A stretch of 64,000 bases of DNA from Micrasema longulum (GCA_022494885.1 JAGVSM010004545.1:26668-90667), one strand, 5' to 3'; counted from the first letter of the stretch, positions 1 to 11,375 are shown. Notes: generated from the letters alone by a model not told the origin. Numbers and translations: made by a program.

Positions 1-1325
1 AAAAATAAGCCAGTGTTGATTCTATAGTTTCCTTTTTATTTATTATCAATTAAAAAAACAAAGTTATTTCTTCTCCGTGAAATAGATTCTAACGGTCGAA
101 GTATGTATTACATTTTGAGAAGTCAAATAGATTTATAACGAGATACAACAGATACTAAATTATATTTATTGAATATTAATACAACAATATAACTCATCTA
201 TTGTTAGATTACAGAATACCGGGAACGAATATGCATCACGTTCTGATATATTTAGTTTATCTCTGCATAACTCAAAAAATAAAGTGACCAACATATTTTT
301 ATCAAAAAGAGCAAATCATCTTCAGAAGATTGGGTTGGAATAGTTAAATTTTGATTGATTAATGTATTTTGTTATTGTATAATTTCTTTAAAATATATAT
401 GTATTTCAAGTAATTAATAATGTGTACAGTACGAGTATATTAATATTTCATACTTGATTTTTTTTATTTTTTTTATTTTTAAGCACTCTTTATACCACAT
501 ATATGTAAATGGGAGAAATGCCGTATATAAATAAATTTAAATATAAATAAACAGTATTATTTATAAGACATTGTTGAACAATTTAACTGTAGTAATTATT
601 TTATGGAGTTAAGGGTCCCATAATTTGTATAAGATTGATGTACATACCTGTTTGCATAATATGATAAGTAGCTTGTAACGTCAACTACTGATACGTTCCT
701 ACGTACATACATAGGTACTGTTTATACATTGTTATTTTACTAGGTGATATACGTACATCGACTATAAAACAGTTATTTTATTCCTCTCCCCCTAATTGTA
801 TTGTTTTCGTATTTTCGTTCTTCTACCCCAAAACACTATCTTTTTTTTATTTTAAGAAAGAGTATCAGAAAGGTATTTTCGGTGTCAGCAAGTTTTTCTT
901 TTTCCAAAAATAGTTATCATATTTGTAAACCGTCCATCCAAAGGCGGCGGATAAAACTAGGTACTTTTAATGATTTTTAGATGGTTCTAGCTCTTACAAA
1001 AGTCAATTTATCTACAAAAAAAACAATGATTTCATGCCAATTATGCATATCTATAGAGTTTAAAAGAATATTGCTCTAGTTCCACAAACCAGAGAGAAAA
1101 CACGAGAGTACGTTTGTATAAAGAGAAGTTAGACCGCACGTCCTCTCAAGTACAGCACGCGTATGTATCTGGAGTCAGAAACTCAAGGTACGTCACCATC
1201 ATACTTCTACGTATTTAAAAAAAAGTTTTTTAGTTATTTGGTTTTGACCATTTTTGAAAAGTCTCTTAAAACTAAAAAATGCATTTTCAAAATGTAAGAA
1301 AAAAATTGTACATTACCACTTACAG
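1..1325. other. AT-rich stretch without a recognisable gene
   Basis: I see no coding signal and no named repeat here. The stretch consists of A/T-rich sequence with short homopolymers and a slightly GC-richer patch around 1080-1190. Confidence 0.5.
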
Positions 1326-1400
1326 ACTTTTCTATGTCTACCGGTTTCAAAATATACCCGTGTCTTCGTCAGGACAGTAATAACAATAACATGGAAATCC
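1326..1400 (-). repeat. Penelope-like end PLE-b with hammerhead-like motif (relic)
   Basis: On the minus strand, 1334-1377 has the layout of a hammerhead ribozyme: stem I strand CTGTC, core CTGACGA, a decayed stem II region, GAAA, the palindrome ACCGGT, then A and GACAT closing stem I. The same unit occurs at 46.6-46.8 kb. Stem II is ruined here (about CACGGGTATATTTT), so activity is not expected. Assignment to Penelope-like elements rests on this motif, which is known from that class. Confidence 0.55.
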
Positions 1401-1604
1401 CACACACCTTCACTATAGTAGTAGTTGCACAAAAATATACAATCAACGTGCTAATTGGACACGTACTGTTAGTAGCTAACACTAACGGACACTGATTTTT
1501 TTTATGTTTGATCTTGTGGAGGAAATAGTTGTCAAAAGTGGGAAGGGAAGGACGGGAAGAGCATAAATTTAGAAGGTATAGTGTGACCATTACAAATGAA
1601 CATC

Positions 1605-1818
1605 GCATTACTACTACTAACATCACGCCATTTCCCCGTAGGGGTAGGCAGAGAGAATGGACCCCCACACACGTCTATCCTGGCATATATTTCTAGCTTC
1701 TTCCACATTCATACATCTTGTCATACATGCCCTTCGGTTCTGTCTGCTTTTGACATGACCAGACTTAAGATTTTGGTTTATCTAATCAAGCCACGTCTTC
1801 CTTAGTCGTCCTCGCCTC
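1605..1818 (-). repeat. LINE-A 3' end fragment (RTE-like)
   Basis: Read on the minus strand this is a decayed copy of the 3' end found at 2.4 and 48.3 kb. It ends with the shared segment before the stop (CGCCATTTCCCCGTAGGGG on the plus strand) and a short (GTA)n tail near 1605. The frame is broken by substitutions and deletions. It is a 5'-truncated dead copy. Confidence 0.6.
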
Positions 1819-1959
1819 TTGTATAATGGGATATATTCAAAGATTACTTGATTACTGATTAAAAGGATATTATTTTTCAAAGACTACCTAATTTGAAATA
1901 TTTTTGTTTTATTTACGTTTAATCCTTTATTAATTGCGTTTAAGATATAGATTTCTGTA

Positions 1960-2392
1960 ATTTATTGAAGTGCTGGTGAAAATTAATCAGATGATTTGCA
2001 AATTTGGAGAAGTTATTATTGTGGAGGATATCAAGATTTCTTGATGTAATAAAGGAGGAAATCACTAGACTGTCAGAGTATTGTAATAATAATATACTAT
2101 CACTTAACCCTGAAAAATAACATTCAACAGAAACACCATTACTATTGATTTCAATTACAAATTAAAAAATATTAATATTAAATATGTCGAAGCGGTACGA
2201 GACTTTTAATTTAATAACTTTTAATAGTCACATTAATAGCATCACTGAAAAGTCTTTTAGAACGCTAGGATTTATATTACGCACAGGAAAACCATTTCAA
2301 AATACCAATACCCTTAAAAAATTATATTTTTCTTATACGTAGTTTACTTGAATTTTCTTCCCCTGTCTGGTCTCCTTTTTATAAAATCTAAT
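1960..2392 (+). pseudogene. Decayed Jockey-like reverse transcriptase, C-terminal part
   Basis: Broken frames give pieces typical of the thumb and C-terminal region of Jockey/CR1-type LINE reverse transcriptases: a run like RLSEYCNNNILSLNPEK, then ERLGFILRTGKPF and a vestige of LEFSSPVWSPFY. The same order is clearer at 7.4-8.3 kb. There are several stops and frameshifts. The fragment ends where LINE-A begins at about 2393, so one element probably inserted into or beside the other. Confidence 0.5.
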
Positions 2393-2873
2393 GTATGGGA
2401 GCGAAGTATAGAATTTGAAAAATAATGATGAAAGTAGGTTGAATGCTGTCGAAATGCGATCCCCCAGGCGAATGTGTGGTAAAACGATGTATGATAGGTG
2501 CACAAATGTCGAGATCCGTGAAGTGTGTAAGGCTGAGACATGCATTATTGACAGAATCAAGAAAGGGGTGCTGCGTTGGTTTGGACATGTAGAGCGAATG
2601 GACAGCGAAAGAACGGCTAAAAGGATCTACAATGCAAATGTTGATGGATGCAGAAAACGAGGAAGACCGAGAAAGACATGGCACGATCAAGTCCATCAAA
2701 TACTTGAAGATGGACATGTCAAAAGTAGGAATAATCGGCGTGCGTGCATAAGAAGATGTATGAATGTAGAGGAAGCGAGGTCTGTATGCCAAGATAGAGT
2801 GTTATGGCGTTCTATCCTCTCTGCCTACCCCTACGGGGAAACGGCGTGATGGTTTGTTGTTGTTGTTGTTGAA
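2393..2873 (+). mobile_element. LINE-A, 3' end of an RTE-like non-LTR retrotransposon
   Basis: An open frame (2415-2849, ending TGA) encodes the last ~144 residues of a LINE ORF2, downstream of the catalytic RT core. It carries the clade-typical motif RWFGHVERMDSERTAKRIY, then GRPRKTW, and ends SAYPYGETA. A codon or two upstream, LMYGSEV matches the usual (L)LYGSE(V)W, with a stop just after it. The element ends in (TTG)n at 2854-2871, a microsatellite tail usual for RTE-type LINEs. The 48.3 kb minus-strand copy is the closest relative. It is 5'-truncated and has no endonuclease or YADD box here, so it is not autonomous. Confidence 0.8.
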
Positions 2874-2894
2874 AAAATTCAAAAATTATTTACA

Positions 2895-3644
2895 AAAAAC
2901 TTGAACCGTAGGCTTCATCTCAATTTCACAGATTACCGCCAAGCGTGCACTTTTCATAACATCCAAACTCTCGATAATAGACGTACCACGGCTAATATAG
3001 TGTAACTCACCAATATTATATCTGATAAAATAGACTCCCCTGATTTGGTTGCCTGGATTCATCTTAAGGTACCACAGAGGCAAACGCGTTATAATCATTT
3101 TGGTCAAATTTTCTGGTCAGGCGACTACGGAAGGAGGTCCCAACAGAATGCCCGTACGAGGTTTTCGCGAAACCTAAACTTCTTAATACCGAGAACGCGT
3201 ACGATGTTTGCTCGGAGACACTTTTCATATATAGCTCCAAGAGTGTTCAACGTCTTGGATGAACATGTTGAGTTCTCCAAAACAACGTCTATATTTAAGA
3301 TGAAGATCAATAATTGGATTTTATCGAGGGGTAGAGACCACTGTATAAGATTGCTTCGGGAATAAATGCATAACATCGCTGCTGTTTTCATTATTATCCA
3401 TATACGTGTATGTGTATCTCATCACTGTCATACGTATTATTATATAACGTTTCTACATTCCATTTTTCGACATGTTTAAATTTTTATTATTTATATTTTT
3501 ATATTATTATTTTGTATATTTTTCTACTATTATTTTGTATATTGTTTTGATTATCTTGCATATTGTTTAGATTATTTTACATATTGTTTTGATTACCTGT
3601 ATATTGTTTTAATATGTAAATAAATATTTTTGATTTCTATATCG
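2895..3644 (+). pseudogene. Jockey/CR1-like LINE C-terminus with 3' UTR and AT-rich tandem tail
   Basis: From about 2900 a LINE C-terminal domain is visible (RRLHLNFTDYR, then IDSPDL, then HLKVPQRQTR), continuing open to a stop at 3363-3365. One stop and a frame change lie near 3000. The region after the stop contains a loose tandem array of about 21-22 bp units (TTGTATATTGTTTTGATTA and variants, about 3525-3615) and ends in AATAAATATTTTTGATTTC. The order of protein end, UTR and A/T-rich tail is that of a truncated LINE copy. Confidence 0.6.
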
Positions 3645-3760
3645 AAGAGTCCCGACTTAACGCGGAATTTTCTAACAAATCGGGACATAAAAAACATATA
3701 ATTGTGTCTATGTAAATTTGCGTATTTTGTGCATTAAATAAATAAAATAAATAAATCAAT
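3640..3760 (+). repeat. LINE 3' UTR terminal segment with hairpin
   Basis: The segment starts TCCCGACTTAACGCGGAA, contains the complementary TCGGGA about 30 nt later (potential hairpin), and ends in (AATA)n repeats. A clear relative lies at 43240-43345 on the plus strand and a weaker one at 51655-51740. This is the usual form of a LINE 3' terminus that survives 5' truncation. Confidence 0.5.
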
Positions 3761-4002
3761 CAACTTTTCCATGTACCTAAATGTAGAACAAATTTTACAA
3801 AAAACATTACAATTAACCGTATTATGGATACTCATAACAAAAAAAATTAACCATATGGATATATTAGCAAAAAATGATAAATTTATCAAAAAAGCCATAG
3901 GTACTGAATTATTATTGTCTGCTTCTTCCTATCCGTTCCCCTCTCTCCCTACATAAGTAAAAGTTTCATAGTGAAAAAATATTTTAATCGGATTTTAAAT
4001 TA

Positions 4003-4200
4003 GGTTATAGTCCCGTGACTAGTGTTGCGGACTCGCGGGCTGGAGGTCCGAGGTTCAAACCCAACTCTACCGCAACTTAATTTTTATTTTCTAATAGTGA
4101 GTTATTTACAACTCGTTGAAATAGCCACCAAAATTTAAATATTAGAGTAAATTATAAGAACGCTAACATTTTTTTAATTTTTTTAAAAATAATAATAATT
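4003..4200 (+). mobile_element. SINE-2 (tRNA-derived)
   Basis: A tRNA-like head carries A-box-like GTGACTAGTG and B-box-like GAGGTTCAAACCC. A diagnostic body follows (TAGTGAGTTATTTACAACTC, then TTATAAGAACGCTAAC), and the copy ends in A/T-rich sequence. The other copies are at 11.25 (body only), 26.2, 39.3, 54.0, 54.2 and perhaps 57.3 kb. The B box has a C-to-A type change, so this copy is old. Confidence 0.75.
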
Positions 4201-5020
4201 ATGAATCTCCGTACAGTGGGCCAACTGTTTGTGACACCTGATTTTTATCATTCGAATTCTATCAACCTATTATTTTATATCTTTATATATATATATGTAT
4301 ATATATTATATATACAATGTAGGTGCACATAATATGTATGTTCAATTTGCACTAACGCACGCGCACTGTCATACCAACCTTGTTTATTGTATATAATAAT
4401 CCCCAATTGATAAATTTAAGACAATGATCAATTAAAATTGCTAAAACGATAAAAAATCGCGGTGAGAAACTTTTATCGTGATTGAGGTAATGATTTTATT
4501 AAAAATGCAGTTTTACTTAAAAACTTTAGTAAAGAAAATCGATAAACATTACCATTGTGGATTTTTGCTCCAATTGCTTGAAACGAATGGTTACCCTAGA
4601 CATAGGGGTAAATATATAGCCGCTTTACATAGATTGCCTGTTTTCTGTGAAGTATTGTTACGGTAGGCATGCCTTGAATCAAGATGGGGACTGAAGGATG
4701 ATCGTAGGACGCGAGTGTCATTTGAATATATGAAACACACCCGGTCTTAACCCCAATAAAACAAGCCGACAATGTGAATTCAAAATGAATATATTTCACC
4801 TATTCATGATCCCCCTGCCCTTTGAACTCATCCTCTCTGGTTTGACTCTGGGTTCAGGAAGTGTAAAGGCCGATTATCCGCAATAATATCCTTTACTTCC
4901 TCAATTCCGGGTTTTATTAATTTGACCGGGGAACAATTATATAAAACGAATTTATAAAATAAACTGTTTTTAATTTAAGCAGCTGTACTTAATTTGAAAT
5001 AAATAATTTCAGATATTCAT
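4201..5020. other. Intergenic, no gene seen
   Basis: The stretch holds a (TA)n microsatellite around 4283-4315 and otherwise A/T-rich sequence. Short open frames here have no recognisable similarity and no splice-like borders that I can defend. Confidence 0.4.
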
Positions 5021-5021
5021 T

Positions 5022-5130
5022 TTGTTTATTTATTATTTTACAGTATTTTGTATTTTTTTTTTTTTCATTAAAAATAATATTTCCTCACTGGAGTGTCCCG
5101 TGCAGAGGAAAACGTTTTACGTAGTTTTGA
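5022..5130 (-). repeat. LINE 3' tail (minus orientation)
   Basis: Tracts of TATTT and T are followed by CTCACTGGAGTGTCCCGTGC and GAGGAAAA. The same arrangement of tail, CCTC...GAGG hairpin and conserved TCCCGTGC occurs at 63640-63730. Both read as the 3' terminus of a LINE lying on the minus strand. Confidence 0.4.
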
Positions 5131-5389
5131 TACATGCCCTAAAAACAAAGTAACTTCGACGTTTATCGTTTAGGTCTAAAAAGTATGCGATGGTCTTCAG
5201 CGTCTATTTTTTTGTTTTTAAACAAGTACAATAATACTCAATTTGCTGGTCACATACTCGTATATCCACACTCCCCATTAGTTTGTTTTTATCACTTGTG
5301 GAGCCTGTATGTTTACATATGCCTTGGAAACGTTTTCTCTTCCAGTATTTATTGACAATATTGCGCACTGTTGCTCCTTATCTCAAATC

Positions 5390-5730
5390 ATGAGGCTACA
5401 TATTATTACAAGGAGTCGGATATAATTGATAAGATTAAGAACGGTTCTCTGGGATTGTTTGGTCATGTAGAACGAATGGATGACGATAAAATGATAAAAC
5501 ACATATATATCGCAAAAATGAACGGTAACATCGGACGAAAACGACCAAGGAAGACGTAGCATTATTAGATAAACCAAAATCTTAAGCTTGGTCATGTCAA
5601 AAGTAGGTGGAACCGAAAGGCATGTATAAAATAATGTATGCCAGGATAGACGTGTGTGGCAGTCCATCATCTCTGTCTACTCCTGTGGGAAAATGACTTG
5701 ATGGTAGTAGAAGTAGTAGTTCTGATAGTG
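5390..5730 (+). repeat. LINE-A 3' end fragment
   Basis: The frame at 5401-5559 reads DIIDKIKNGSLGLFGHVERM, homologous to the 2.4 kb copy (IIDRIKKGVLRWFGHVERM). It goes on to GRKRPRKT and then a premature stop. The rest, to about 5700, aligns at nucleotide level with the LINE-A end and finishes in a (GTA)n-like tail at 5702-5720. Confidence 0.65.
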
Positions 5731-6225
5731 ATAGTGAATTAAAATGTTAACGATTTTTGTTGTCATGTCATATTATTTTAAAAAATGAAGGTTCAATAAA
5801 AAATAAACAATGTGTAATAAAAAAATCTCGAATTAATTTTTATATAAGGAAACCTATTTACCATTCATATTTTCTAGTTTATTTTTTATACGGTACTGCG
5901 TGGAACGTATTCGCCGTGCAAAAAAAGGTTGCATTCTACATACTCGTGTAATGTAAATTATCTGATAAAAATAAGTTTTATTTATCTTTTTAGTACAATT
6001 ACTATAACACATTTCTTCAGTTATTTATAACTCTGTGCACAAAAGACGCAAATGTCGTATTGATGATGTAATAAACACCCCTTCTAAAGGGACGCCTCGA
6101 GTAATCTATCAACATGTCACGGGGTTATCACGTGATATCTTCCCTTACAGATCCCAACAGGGAAAACCTAAAAGGATTGAAACATCTTTTCCTGGAAAAA
6201 AAAATCCCTGAATCACCAAAAAACA
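5731..6225. other. Intergenic, no gene seen
   Basis: A/T-rich sequence with poly(A) runs. No recognised repeat or coding signal. Confidence 0.4.
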
Positions 6226-6227
6226 TT

Positions 6228-6412
6228 ATTTTTGTCGTCATTCCCTTATCTGCACCAACTGGTACACAGGGCACTTCAATTTACAGTGTACACCAAATTG
6301 TAACACGCAGCATAATTATTATATCTTTATCATTTGCTGAATGAAGGTAAGATTACTAGTCTTATGCTTTAGGGGTTAGTTCAGGGATTATGAAACATTT
6401 CAGTGTTCAACC
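6228..6412 (-). mobile_element. SINE-3 body fragment
   Basis: On the minus strand this matches the 3' body of SINE-3 as seen at 36.5, 41.9 and 62.2 kb: the block CATTCCCTTATCTGCACCAA (plus strand), then the stretch equivalent to AAGTGTAAGACTGATCATC, then the TTCATAGTCCC-like block. The tRNA-like head is missing. Confidence 0.55.
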
Positions 6413-7240
6413 AAATTTTTCTTTAAACATATCTACATAAAATTATTACATTAATATGAAGTTACTAAGACTGTCTAAGCAAAGGTGTTCTAAGACAGCC
6501 AAAGGTTAAAAAAATGTTACTCAAAAAAGCAATTGGTCATTTTATTTATTACGTACAGTTATGTTAGATTTATTACAGTTTCCATTACATTAATAATAAT
6601 CACAGTTTATTACAAAAATATATTTTTTTATCTACTGCATGTTTTAGGTTATAGATTTTTCTGGATTATGTGTAGTTCATTATTTATTAGTTTACTATTT
6701 TAATGCTGTTCCTCTCCAAAAAAGAGACGAGCTTTTTGGCTTAGAGAGGGACTTACACTGAGTTAATATTAGGTATAAGCATTTTATGTGGTAAAAATAT
6801 AATACATTGATATTCCTCATAAGTCCTTTTAAATTATCAAGTTGTTTTTTGCAAAGTGTTCCAAACTAAAAATAATAATAAAGTTGTAAGTTTCTTGGTA
6901 CTCTTTTACTGTAAGTTTACTGGTTGTGTGTTTATTAATAAATTGATTGCATATATGTACATAAATAATAAATATGTAGTAATTACCATTGAATCTATAT
7001 AACACTAGAGCTTTTTAACTTGAATATGGAGTATCCTCTGGTTGGATTAGTCTCCATGTTACATAAATCTATCAGCCTATTCAAAGATATATTTTTTTGT
7101 GTCGAAAATCATTCACAGTGATGATTTATGTTTATGAAAAATAATAAATAAATCATAAAATAAAAGTGTTTACATAGTGAAAACAAAGAATAACTTTGAA
7201 ATTAACAATTAAATAATACGAGAATTCAAATCATTATTAC
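6413..7240. repeat. A/T-rich stretch with one LINE-tail-like hairpin
   Basis: At about 6713-6765 the segment CTCTCCAAAAAAGAGA followed by CTTAGAGAGGGACTTACACTG can fold and resembles 38098-38155. It is probably the 3' end of a LINE. Nothing else is recognised. Confidence 0.3.
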
Positions 7241-7242
7241 GT

Positions 7243-7322
7243 ATCGTCCTGACCCGGAATCGAACCCCGGACCTCAAGCATGCTTGTAAATGCGCCAACA
7301 ACTAAACCACGGGGAGGATTTA
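7243..7322 (-). repeat. tRNA-like SINE head (pseudo-tRNA)
   Basis: On the minus strand there is an A-box-like CGTGGTTTAGTTG and a perfect B box GGTTCGATTCC flanked by a foldable T arm. The acceptor stem has two mismatches in seven and no 5-bp anticodon stem forms, so it is not a functional tRNA. It is most likely the head of another tRNA-derived SINE. Confidence 0.5.
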
Positions 7323-7429
7323 TCTCCTCTCTATTTTTTCAATACTGCATTAATTCTTTATTTTGCAATGCATTCAATCTTACGTAATAACTAAATCCCA
7401 GGCAGCAGCTATAAATGGTATCTTATGAA

Positions 7430-8340
7430 ATTTCAAATACAGAAGTTTAGGTGCTCTGCAAGGTTCCTATTTAGGTCCCATTTTATTTGCTCTCTCTATT
7501 AACGATATAAGTCAGTGCTTTAAGTTTTGAAAGTTTTTAATTTTTGCTGATAATGCAAAGACTTAAGTCAATGTCAGCGAAATATCAAACTGTGTAAATA
7601 TCTAAGAAGATTTTGATCGTCTTTTTGATTACTGTAATAAAATCAATTGTACATTTATACTTCATAATGTTATTCATTGACATTAACTAAAACTAAAACT
7701 TTCATCAAACTTAATTACATGATCGAAGATAATTCCATATCACGGTGGAATGAGAGAAGAGTCGTGGGAAGTATTCTTTATAGTAGATTACCGTTTAGGT
7801 CACATATAAATTCTTTCGTTGAAAAAGCTTCGTTTTAAGAATTTCCAAACCCTTTTAAAAACATAATACATTGAATACTCCATATTACACTTTTACACGC
7901 AGTAACTTGGAGTTTGCATCAGTTGTGTGGAGCCTTCAATACAATACATACATTGAAAGAATTGAAAATTTCCACTTTTTTTTTTTAAATACCTACCTAA
8001 ATTATAAAAAGTATAAAACGCTTTGCACCTTCAGCCAATTTACTAAACAAAATGGATTTTTTACCATTCAAAATAGACGCACTTTATCTGAATTACGCTA
8101 TTTATATAAATTGTCAAAAAATAATTAAACCCCTTAAACCTAGTTTCTTCAATTATTTTTCATGTCCCCTTTCGCGTTATAAGATATATATTTATTTCAT
8201 CTGCCAGTATGTAGCACTGACTATGCACAACTCTTTCCTCTCTCGTTCTAGTTTGATTTTTTTTTTTTCATCAATTTTTATATTAAACATGCCCATTCAT
8301 TTATCAAAAAATAAATAAAGACTCATTCTATCTGGCTGCG
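7430..8340 (+). pseudogene. Dead Jockey-like LINE reverse transcriptase
   Basis: The order of RT motifs is preserved in broken frames. GALQGSYLGPILFALSIND (about 7450-7510) is the motif normally reading G-x-PQGS-x-LGP. FADNAKT follows (7535-7560) where the catalytic box YADD/FADD should be, with the second Asp changed to Asn. EDFDRLFDYCNK comes next, then SNLEFASVVWSLQYNTYIER (7905-7950) in the connection region. Several stops and frameshifts are present. The 3' end is near 8330 after ATAAATAAAG. The endonuclease half is absent. Confidence 0.75.
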
Positions 8341-8560
8341 ATTCATTTCTACTCGCTTTTTAATGATGTACACGCTTACACAAACCTCAACACTTACTCT
8401 CATACAAATACGCATAAACACACCCTCTTACATTTATATTACATATACGCAAGCGCGCACACATTTAATAATTTAATATTTTATAACCGATCGGTTTCAA
8501 AGCTACACAAGCTTCTTTATCAATGTACAATTTAGTTGTACCTAATTTATTGTTTTATCT
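8341..8560 (-). repeat. Penelope-like relic end with degenerate hammerhead-like motif
   Basis: On the minus strand 8486-8524 reads TTGATAAAG (a decayed CTGATGA box), a 5-bp stem AAGCT/AGCTT with loop TGTGT, GAAA, then the 10-bp palindrome ACCGATCGGT. The layout matches the hammerhead-like motifs elsewhere in this window, but the first box is mutated. I cannot see a stem I. Confidence 0.35.
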
Positions 8561-8837
8561 TCGAATTCGGTTGGCAATAAAATACATTCTCGACATCTAC
8601 ATCTTGCAACATGGAACATTTATGCAACATCTTTTAAATCACTACTATGCAATATATTTTTAAATAAAATCCCCACTAAGTTCTTAATGGCAATCATTAT
8701 TCAACTAAATCATTACATATTTTATCATACTCACGCAACTCCCGATTTAAATTCAACTATGCCGTGCTGTGCCATTTTAAAGTGTAAAAAAGCTGCGGGG
8801 ATCAACAAAAAACAGGATAGGATCATATTTCATTTAC

Positions 8838-9012
8838 ACATTTTTTGCACTACAACAGGCCAGGAGGCCCAATTACAGTGGTGAATTACATCACAGAACA
8901 CCTAGGCTTGAGAAAAATCACATTTAATTTTTTGTGTCCTCTCCGGGAATCGAACCCGGAACCTTCCGTTTGTGAGCCAAGCATCTTGACCACTACACCA
9001 CGGGGGGCGCCG
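8838..9012 (-). mobile_element. SINE-1 (tRNA-Val-like head), near full length
   Basis: On the minus strand the head carries GTGGTGTAGTGGTCAAGA (A box), a CTCAC-containing anticodon-loop position resembling tRNA-Val(CAC), and GGTTCGATTCCCGG (B box). The family body then reads CTTGAG (here CTAGG variants), the GATGTAATTCACCACTGTAA-type block and CTCCTGGCCTGTTGTAGTGC, followed by an A/T tail. The best plus-strand copy is at 40.63 kb. The RNA polymerase III boxes look intact. Confidence 0.8.
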
Positions 9013-9539
9013 TATTCATTTGTATGTAACAAATGCATGTGTAAGTAGTTAATGCATTACTAAAAAAAAATAGGTTTCTACCTGCCAGATTGACATTTTG
9101 TTAGTTTTACCAGGATAGTAAATTTTATGACGCTACTTTTTATTCATAAGAACATTGGTTTTAATTGATTTAGTGGAGTTTTAGCGTCCCTGCTGATGAA
9201 AGAAGAAAAATGGAGGGGATAAAAACAATTCAAAAAATACGGCAAGATGAATTTTGGAAACCAACAAAGCGAAGCATAATTTGCTCATAATTTGCATAAT
9301 AAGCATTTTGAGGAGAAATATTTTTATGACACAAAAGGTCATTAATCTAAATGTAAAACTCTTATGATTAGTTCTGTTTTTTAAAAGACAATATTTTAAA
9401 AAGCTTTCTCAACAAAAGGAAAACTAAAACTATCGGGTACTGTATTGATTTAAAAGGGTATTATTTATAGGAATTAGGAAATTGGTAAAAAAAATTACTG
9501 AATTCTTCCTTCAAAAAAAGTCGTTGATGTCTTTCTTTC

Positions 9540-9800
9540 AAAAATAATTAAATGGCTTTCTTTTGGACAGGGCATAAACATTGGATTTCTTTCTCTTTTA
9601 TACAATATTCTTTGAAACCAGCACCTCGGTATCTATCTAAGAATTTAATTAAATTTTCCAATCATGGACTAGCACTTTGCTCATCTAATGAGAGAACTTA
9701 CAAAAATTAGACCTCTCGTATTAAACAACGCCGTGCTAGACATTTGACCGACATTATCTTTAAAACATCAAATATTATTAACATGACATAAAAATATCCG
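9540..9800 (+). pseudogene. Eroded LINE C-terminus (LINE-C-like)
   Basis: Nucleotide similarity to the minus-strand fragment at 29.3-29.6 kb is visible: LYNIL, then YLRI, then a block equivalent to SDHGLSLRSSQERT. Multiple stops make it a relic. Confidence 0.4.
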
Positions 9801-11020
9801 TTTTATGTAGAATAAAGCTTGATTTATTTTTTAAAGTCAAAGATTATTAATTCAATTACTCTTATCTAATGACCCTTTTCCTATCTACTTTGTTGTGTCA
9901 GTCAATTTTTTCACGTGTACAAAAAGATTTTAGAGATTAGAGATTACCTTTTTTTAAAATATAATTATCTTACATTTGTGTTATAGTTATATTTTTTGCG
10001 ATCTGGCAACATTACGTGGTGAATTTGAGCATGCACGCGGCTAAAGTAGGGCAAAGTGGTGGGATTTTTGGACGCATTCCGATGTTTTCTATGAATGAAT
10101 ATTATTCTCCATATTTGTCATTTTCAAATGTCAGTTGTGTTGTTATTGTGTTACCCTCATAAAATATATAAAATTAAAAAAAACTAAAATTAAATAAAGA
10201 AAGTTCTAAAAAACAAAGCGGTTTTATTTTTGTTTTTATTATCATAAATATGTAGATTTGTTTTCTTTATTTTAAGGTAAATTTTTATAACCGACGATTT
10301 TTATGCTATTTTTTTTCATTTTCTTACAATTTTTTAATTTTAAAAGCCTTTTAGCTTTTTTTCATTGATTATTTTTAAACAAGTTTTTGTGGCTTGTTTA
10401 CAATACACTGCATGCTGTGAACATTTATTATAAAGAGTTACGTAGAATAGTATATATTAAACTATCCTGTATGTAATCTAAGCACGTATGTCTAATTGTT
10501 TGTCACTGTCCTTTGATAAAATAAATAAACACAATTTGATATAAATAGCCTACTTTACCGAAATTAAAGTAGTGTTCTTTAAAAAGAATTAGGGTCAGTA
10601 AAACTGATAAAAGTTTTATATTGTATACTCTTTCTAAGGAAAATCGCGAATAGGGCGCTTACGTTGTTTTTCGTGACATCGAGTAATAAAAATTTATACC
10701 ATAATAAATTCTAAAACTGAAAATAAATTTTAATTATAATTAATAGGTAGTACCTTAGTTTACCTCCCCAAGTCTTTTTTAGTGTTGAAGCTTTACTTCA
10801 GAATTAAAATGAAAAATACCCTTTGAAAATTTTTCTTTTTCCTCAACTATTTTTATTTATAAAAATATATTTTTCGTGAATTCGCAAATGCGATGAAACC
10901 CGTCATCGGTTATTTCAGATTTATGGATTATAGTGTCACCATTCTTTTATTTATATAATAAATAATCATTTTTCTCTAACAAACTTGAATTTTTCATTTC
11001 TTCAGTAAAAAAATATTTGC
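9801..11020. other. Long A/T-rich stretch, nothing identified
   Basis: No gene or named repeat recognised. There is a GC-richer patch around 10005-10080 (GCATGCACGCGGCTAAAGTA) and one around 10640-10680. Confidence 0.4.
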
Positions 11021-11025
11021 GATTT

Positions 11026-11110
11026 CCCGTCTCATAGTTTAATGGTCACCGCATTTGCCAATGCATATGCAAAAAGTCTCGGGTTTGATTTCATAAAGGG
11101 AATAATACGT
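11026..11110 (+). repeat. SINE-3-like head fragment
   Basis: GTCTCATAGTTTAATGGTCA followed by CGCATTTGCC and TCTCGGGTTTGATTTC parallels the SINE-3 head (TTAAGTGGTCAGCGC ... TCTCAGGTTCAATTCCC at 42.1 kb). The B box has decayed and no body follows. Confidence 0.45.
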
Positions 11111-11254
11111 TAAACCTCTACTTTAGAGGCTTGTCAGCTGGTAGGCAAGAGGAAATAAAAAATACACCACATCATCCTAAACAATTGAATTTGAAGTTTT
11201 CGAGAAAAGAACTGGAGAAGTTAAAAATTAAAAAATGACCAAATGTGTTGTGTT

Positions 11255-11375
11255 GTCTAATTTGATTTCCGTTTTATAATAGTCAGTTATTTACAACTCG
11301 TTGAAAATGGCAACAAAAAATTTTAACATTTGGGTAAATTATAAGAACGCTAATTTTTTCTTTATTAAAATAAAA
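11255..11375 (+). repeat. SINE-2 body fragment
   Basis: Contains TCAGTTATTTACAACTCG, the TTTGGGTAAATTATAAGAAC block and CGCTAATTTTTT, all diagnostic of the SINE-2 body. The tRNA-like head is replaced by unrelated sequence. Confidence 0.65.

Noticed and set aside
2388..2792. Antisense ORFs opposite LINE-A
   Set aside because: They are shadow frames of the WFGHVERM-encoding strand; no independent protein signature.
3525..3615. Centromeric or satellite array
   Set aside because: Only about four loose 21-22 bp units lie inside a LINE 3' UTR; too short to be a satellite.
7243..7322. Functional tRNA gene
   Set aside because: Two of seven acceptor pairs are mismatched and no 5-bp anticodon stem can be formed.
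8930..9010. tRNA-Val gene
   Set aside because: Promoter boxes are good but the sequence runs into the SINE-1 body and the acceptor arm does not pair, so it is a SINE head.
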